From Tannerella sp. (GTDB lineage Bacteria; Bacteroidota; Bacteroidia; Bacteroidales; Tannerellaceae): a stretch of DNA of 36,627 nucleotides. A model generated the notes under the pieces. It saw only the letters and a list, made by a program, of their open reading frames with translations. It searched no databases and was not told the origin of the DNA. Positions 35,554-36,627 of the stretch are shown piece by piece (the stretch's first letter is position 1; every line of letters begins with the position of its first letter). The stretch is from NCBI GenBank assembly GCA_031272455.1, contig JAISTS010000040.1:1-36627 (forward strand). Direction: 5' to 3'. The position numbers were made by a program, and so were the translations under genes.

Positions 35554-35829
35554 TTATTTTCTGATACTCAGCTCTTTGATTATAGAGCGGTAGCGCGAGA
35601 TATCGATCTTGATCAGATAGTCGAGCAGTCGGCGTCGTTTACCGACGAGGCGTTTGAGCGCTCGCTCGGTGCCGAAGTCTTTCTGATTCTTTTTCAGATG
35701 CTCGGTCAGATGGTTGATACGATAGGTGAACAGCGCGATTTGACTTTCGGCGGAGCCGGTGTCAGTTTTCGATTTTGCTCTTCCGTGTTCGGAGAAGAGT
35801 TCTTCTTTTTTCGTTGAGTCTAAATACAT
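35554..35829 (-). CDS. rpsO: 30S ribosomal protein S15
   Basis: The 91-residue product is a complete S15: KKEELFSEHGRAKSKTDTGSAESQIALFT, then INHLTEHLKKNQKDFGTERALKRLVGKRRRLLDYL. It holds the conserved DTGS turn and HLxxHxxD-like region that contact 16S rRNA helices 20-22. S15 is a primary binder of the small-subunit platform. It has its own promoter and a strong terminator, so it is monocistronic here; a pnp gene, a common neighbour in other phyla, is not next to it. Confidence 0.98.
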   Translation of the reverse strand: MYLDSTKKEELFSEHGRAKSKTDTGSAESQIALFTYRINHLTEHLKKNQKDFGTERALKRLVGKRRRLLDYLIKIDISRYRSIIKELSIRK

Positions 35830-35873
35830 TTTTTTACTTTGAATAAATTAATACCATATTATTTAAGCGGCTG

Positions 35874-35881
35874 CAAAGGTA
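35874..35881 (-). promoter_or_regulatory. -7 element for rpsO
   Basis: Minus-strand TACCTTTG matches TAnnTTTG, 44 bases before the rpsO ATG at 35829. The gap 35830-35961 shows nothing else. Confidence 0.55.
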
Positions 35882-35961
35882 GTGCTTTTTTTCTTACCTG
35901 CAAAAGTTTTGGCGATTTTTTTCTCATTCTGCCTGAAAAAGTTTGCTTTTGCCGAGAGAAA

Positions 35962-36204
35962 TCAATCCCTGTAACTGAGTATATGGGGGTCGTTGTCGTT
36001 CAGGGTGAAGCTTTCGAGGCTGATGTCTTCGTCAATCTCGTCCCACCGCAAGCCGTCGTAAACCTGTTGCCACGTTTCCCGCTGCCGCGTATCGGCGCGT
36101 TCTAATCGCGGGAACCGGTTCAAAGCCACACTGAGAACTTTCTTATGCGTTGTCTCGATGTACATACGTTCAGGGTCGAACCAAAGATTTTTGACTTTCA
36201 TCAT
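35962..36204 (-). CDS. DUF2442 domain protein
   Basis: The 80-residue protein fits DUF2442: KNLWFDPERMYIETTHKKVLSVALNRFPRLERA, then the conserved WQQVYDGLRWDEIDEDISLESF. It is small and cytoplasmic with no signal peptide. DUF2442 proteins are usually encoded next to DUF4160 proteins, and the pair has been suggested to be toxin-antitoxin-like. Its ATG overlaps the stop of the DUF4160 gene by 4 bases (ATGA at 36201-36204), so the two are translationally coupled. The biochemical role is not known. Confidence 0.9.
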   Translation of the reverse strand: MMKVKNLWFDPERMYIETTHKKVLSVALNRFPRLERADTRQRETWQQVYDGLRWDEIDEDISLESFTLNDNDPHILSYRD

Positions 36205-36449
36205 GATTTACTGCTGTTTTCAAAATGTTTACGCCATTGAGCCATTATCAGTTCTTTGTTTTCTTCGACGATGCTCTTTGCGAGGCTGATTTCCTGCACT
36301 TTCAATCCTTTGCTTTCGACAAACTCCACTTCCGGGTCTATCTTGAATTTTGCTTTGCCTCTACCTTTCTGCACATGTACGTGGATAGGGAGGTGCTCCT
36401 CCGAATAGAAATAAAAACGTAATCCGAAAACAATAAATAACGTTGGCAT
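36201..36449 (-). CDS. DUF4160 domain protein
   Basis: The 82-residue protein is a typical DUF4160 member: MPTLFIVFGLRFYFYSEEHLPIHVHVQKGRGKAKFKID at the start, including the conserved HxPxHVHV segment. ELIMAQWRKHF follows near the end. It is cytoplasmic. The histidine-rich strand could bind metal or nucleic acid, but this has not been shown to my knowledge. It is the first gene of the two-gene unit with DUF2442, with a promoter element 17 bases upstream. Confidence 0.9.
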   Translation of the reverse strand: MPTLFIVFGLRFYFYSEEHLPIHVHVQKGRGKAKFKIDPEVEFVESKGLKVQEISLAKSIVEENKELIMAQWRKHFENSSKS

Positions 36450-36465
36450 AGTTTATTTTTTGCTG

Positions 36466-36473
36466 CAAAGTTA
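36466..36473 (-). promoter_or_regulatory. -7 element for the DUF4160-DUF2442 pair
   Basis: Minus-strand TAACTTTG matches TAnnTTTG, 16 bases before the DUF4160 ATG, giving a short leader. Confidence 0.55.
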
Positions 36474-36513
36474 CGAAAATTATCTGACACAGTGCATTGT
36501 TTGGCGTGATTTT

Positions 36514-36544
36514 TTTGCGCTTTGCGAATTTATGTGTACTTTTG
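36514..36544 (+). promoter_or_regulatory. Promoter of typA
   Basis: TTTG at 36514-36517 and TACTTTTG at 36537-36544 fit the -33 and -7 elements with 19 bases between them. They lie 23 bases before the typA ATG at 36568. Confidence 0.6.
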
Positions 36545-36567
36545 TGCCCGAAAACAGATTGTTTGGA

Positions 36568-36627
36568 ATGCAAAAAATACGAAATATAGCTATCATAGCG
36601 CACGTTGACCACGGCAAGACTACGCTG
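36568..36627 (+). CDS. typA: Translational GTPase TypA/BipA, N-terminal fragment (3' end outside window)
   Basis: The last 60 bases encode MQKIRNIAIIAHVDHGKTTL, the start of TypA/BipA. It includes the G1 P-loop AHVDHGKTT that binds GTP phosphates. LepA starts similarly but normally reads HIDHGKST, so TypA is preferred. TypA is a ribosome-associated GTPase involved in stress and low-temperature growth. Only 20 codons are present, so nothing can be said about the rest. It is divergent from the DUF4160-DUF2442 pair. Confidence 0.9.
   Translation, partial: MQKIRNIAIIAHVDHGKTTL

Overview
The window reads as chromosomal DNA of a member of the Bacteroidota, most likely order Bacteroidales. The signs are promoters of the Bacteroidota type (TAnnTTTG near -7) in front of most transcription units, lipoproteins and type IX secretion (T9SS) sorting tails, a GH2 / Gfo-Idh-MocA / GH106 carbohydrate gene set, and housekeeping genes (mutS, rpsO, typA) of ordinary form. 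I cannot name the genus. I saw no tRNA, rRNA, CRISPR array, transposase or integrase.

Layout. 1-182 is the C-terminal tail of a GH2 glycosidase. 184-915 is degenerate accessory DNA: a KilA-N domain relic with an in-frame stop, a terminator-like hairpin, and a RhuM-type gene cut off after about 76 family residues. 912-3316 (minus) is a two-gene operon: a TAT-exported Gfo/Idh/MocA oxidoreductase followed by a DUF6807 (PmoA-like) lipoprotein. 3658-12387 (plus) is a small secreted protein followed by a 2743-residue surface protein with 19 InlB/Listeria-Bacteroides repeats, a beta-helix and a T9SS tail. 12402-15434 (minus) is a GH106-like glycosidase lipoprotein, divergent from a small lipoprotein (15536-16012). 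16287-20084 (plus) is a second large T9SS surface protein; 29125-35163 (minus) is its longer paralogue, with about 725 extra residues. Between them lie mutS, an outer-membrane barrel pair (a PorV/FadL-like protein and a helix-hairpin-helix barrel protein), a YegP-like DUF1508 protein and a compact minus-strand operon. The right end carries rpsO, a DUF4160-DUF2442 pair and the first 20 codons of typA.

The most interesting locus is the operon at 28931-26167. A RelE/ParE-type toxin-antitoxin pair is followed, with ATGA stop/start overlaps, by a kinase of the aminoglycoside phosphotransferase fold fused to a RapZ C-terminal domain, and then by a MurU-like sugar-1-phosphate nucleotidyltransferase. 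The kinase and nucleotidyltransferase fit the AmgK-MurU route of cell-wall sugar salvage. The RapZ-C fusion suggests built-in sensing of amino-sugar phosphate or RNA, and the toxin-antitoxin pair appears translationally coupled to it. Function is inferred from families and gene order only.

The three large surface proteins make up roughly half of the window. Their repeats and paralogy point to recent expansion by internal duplication.
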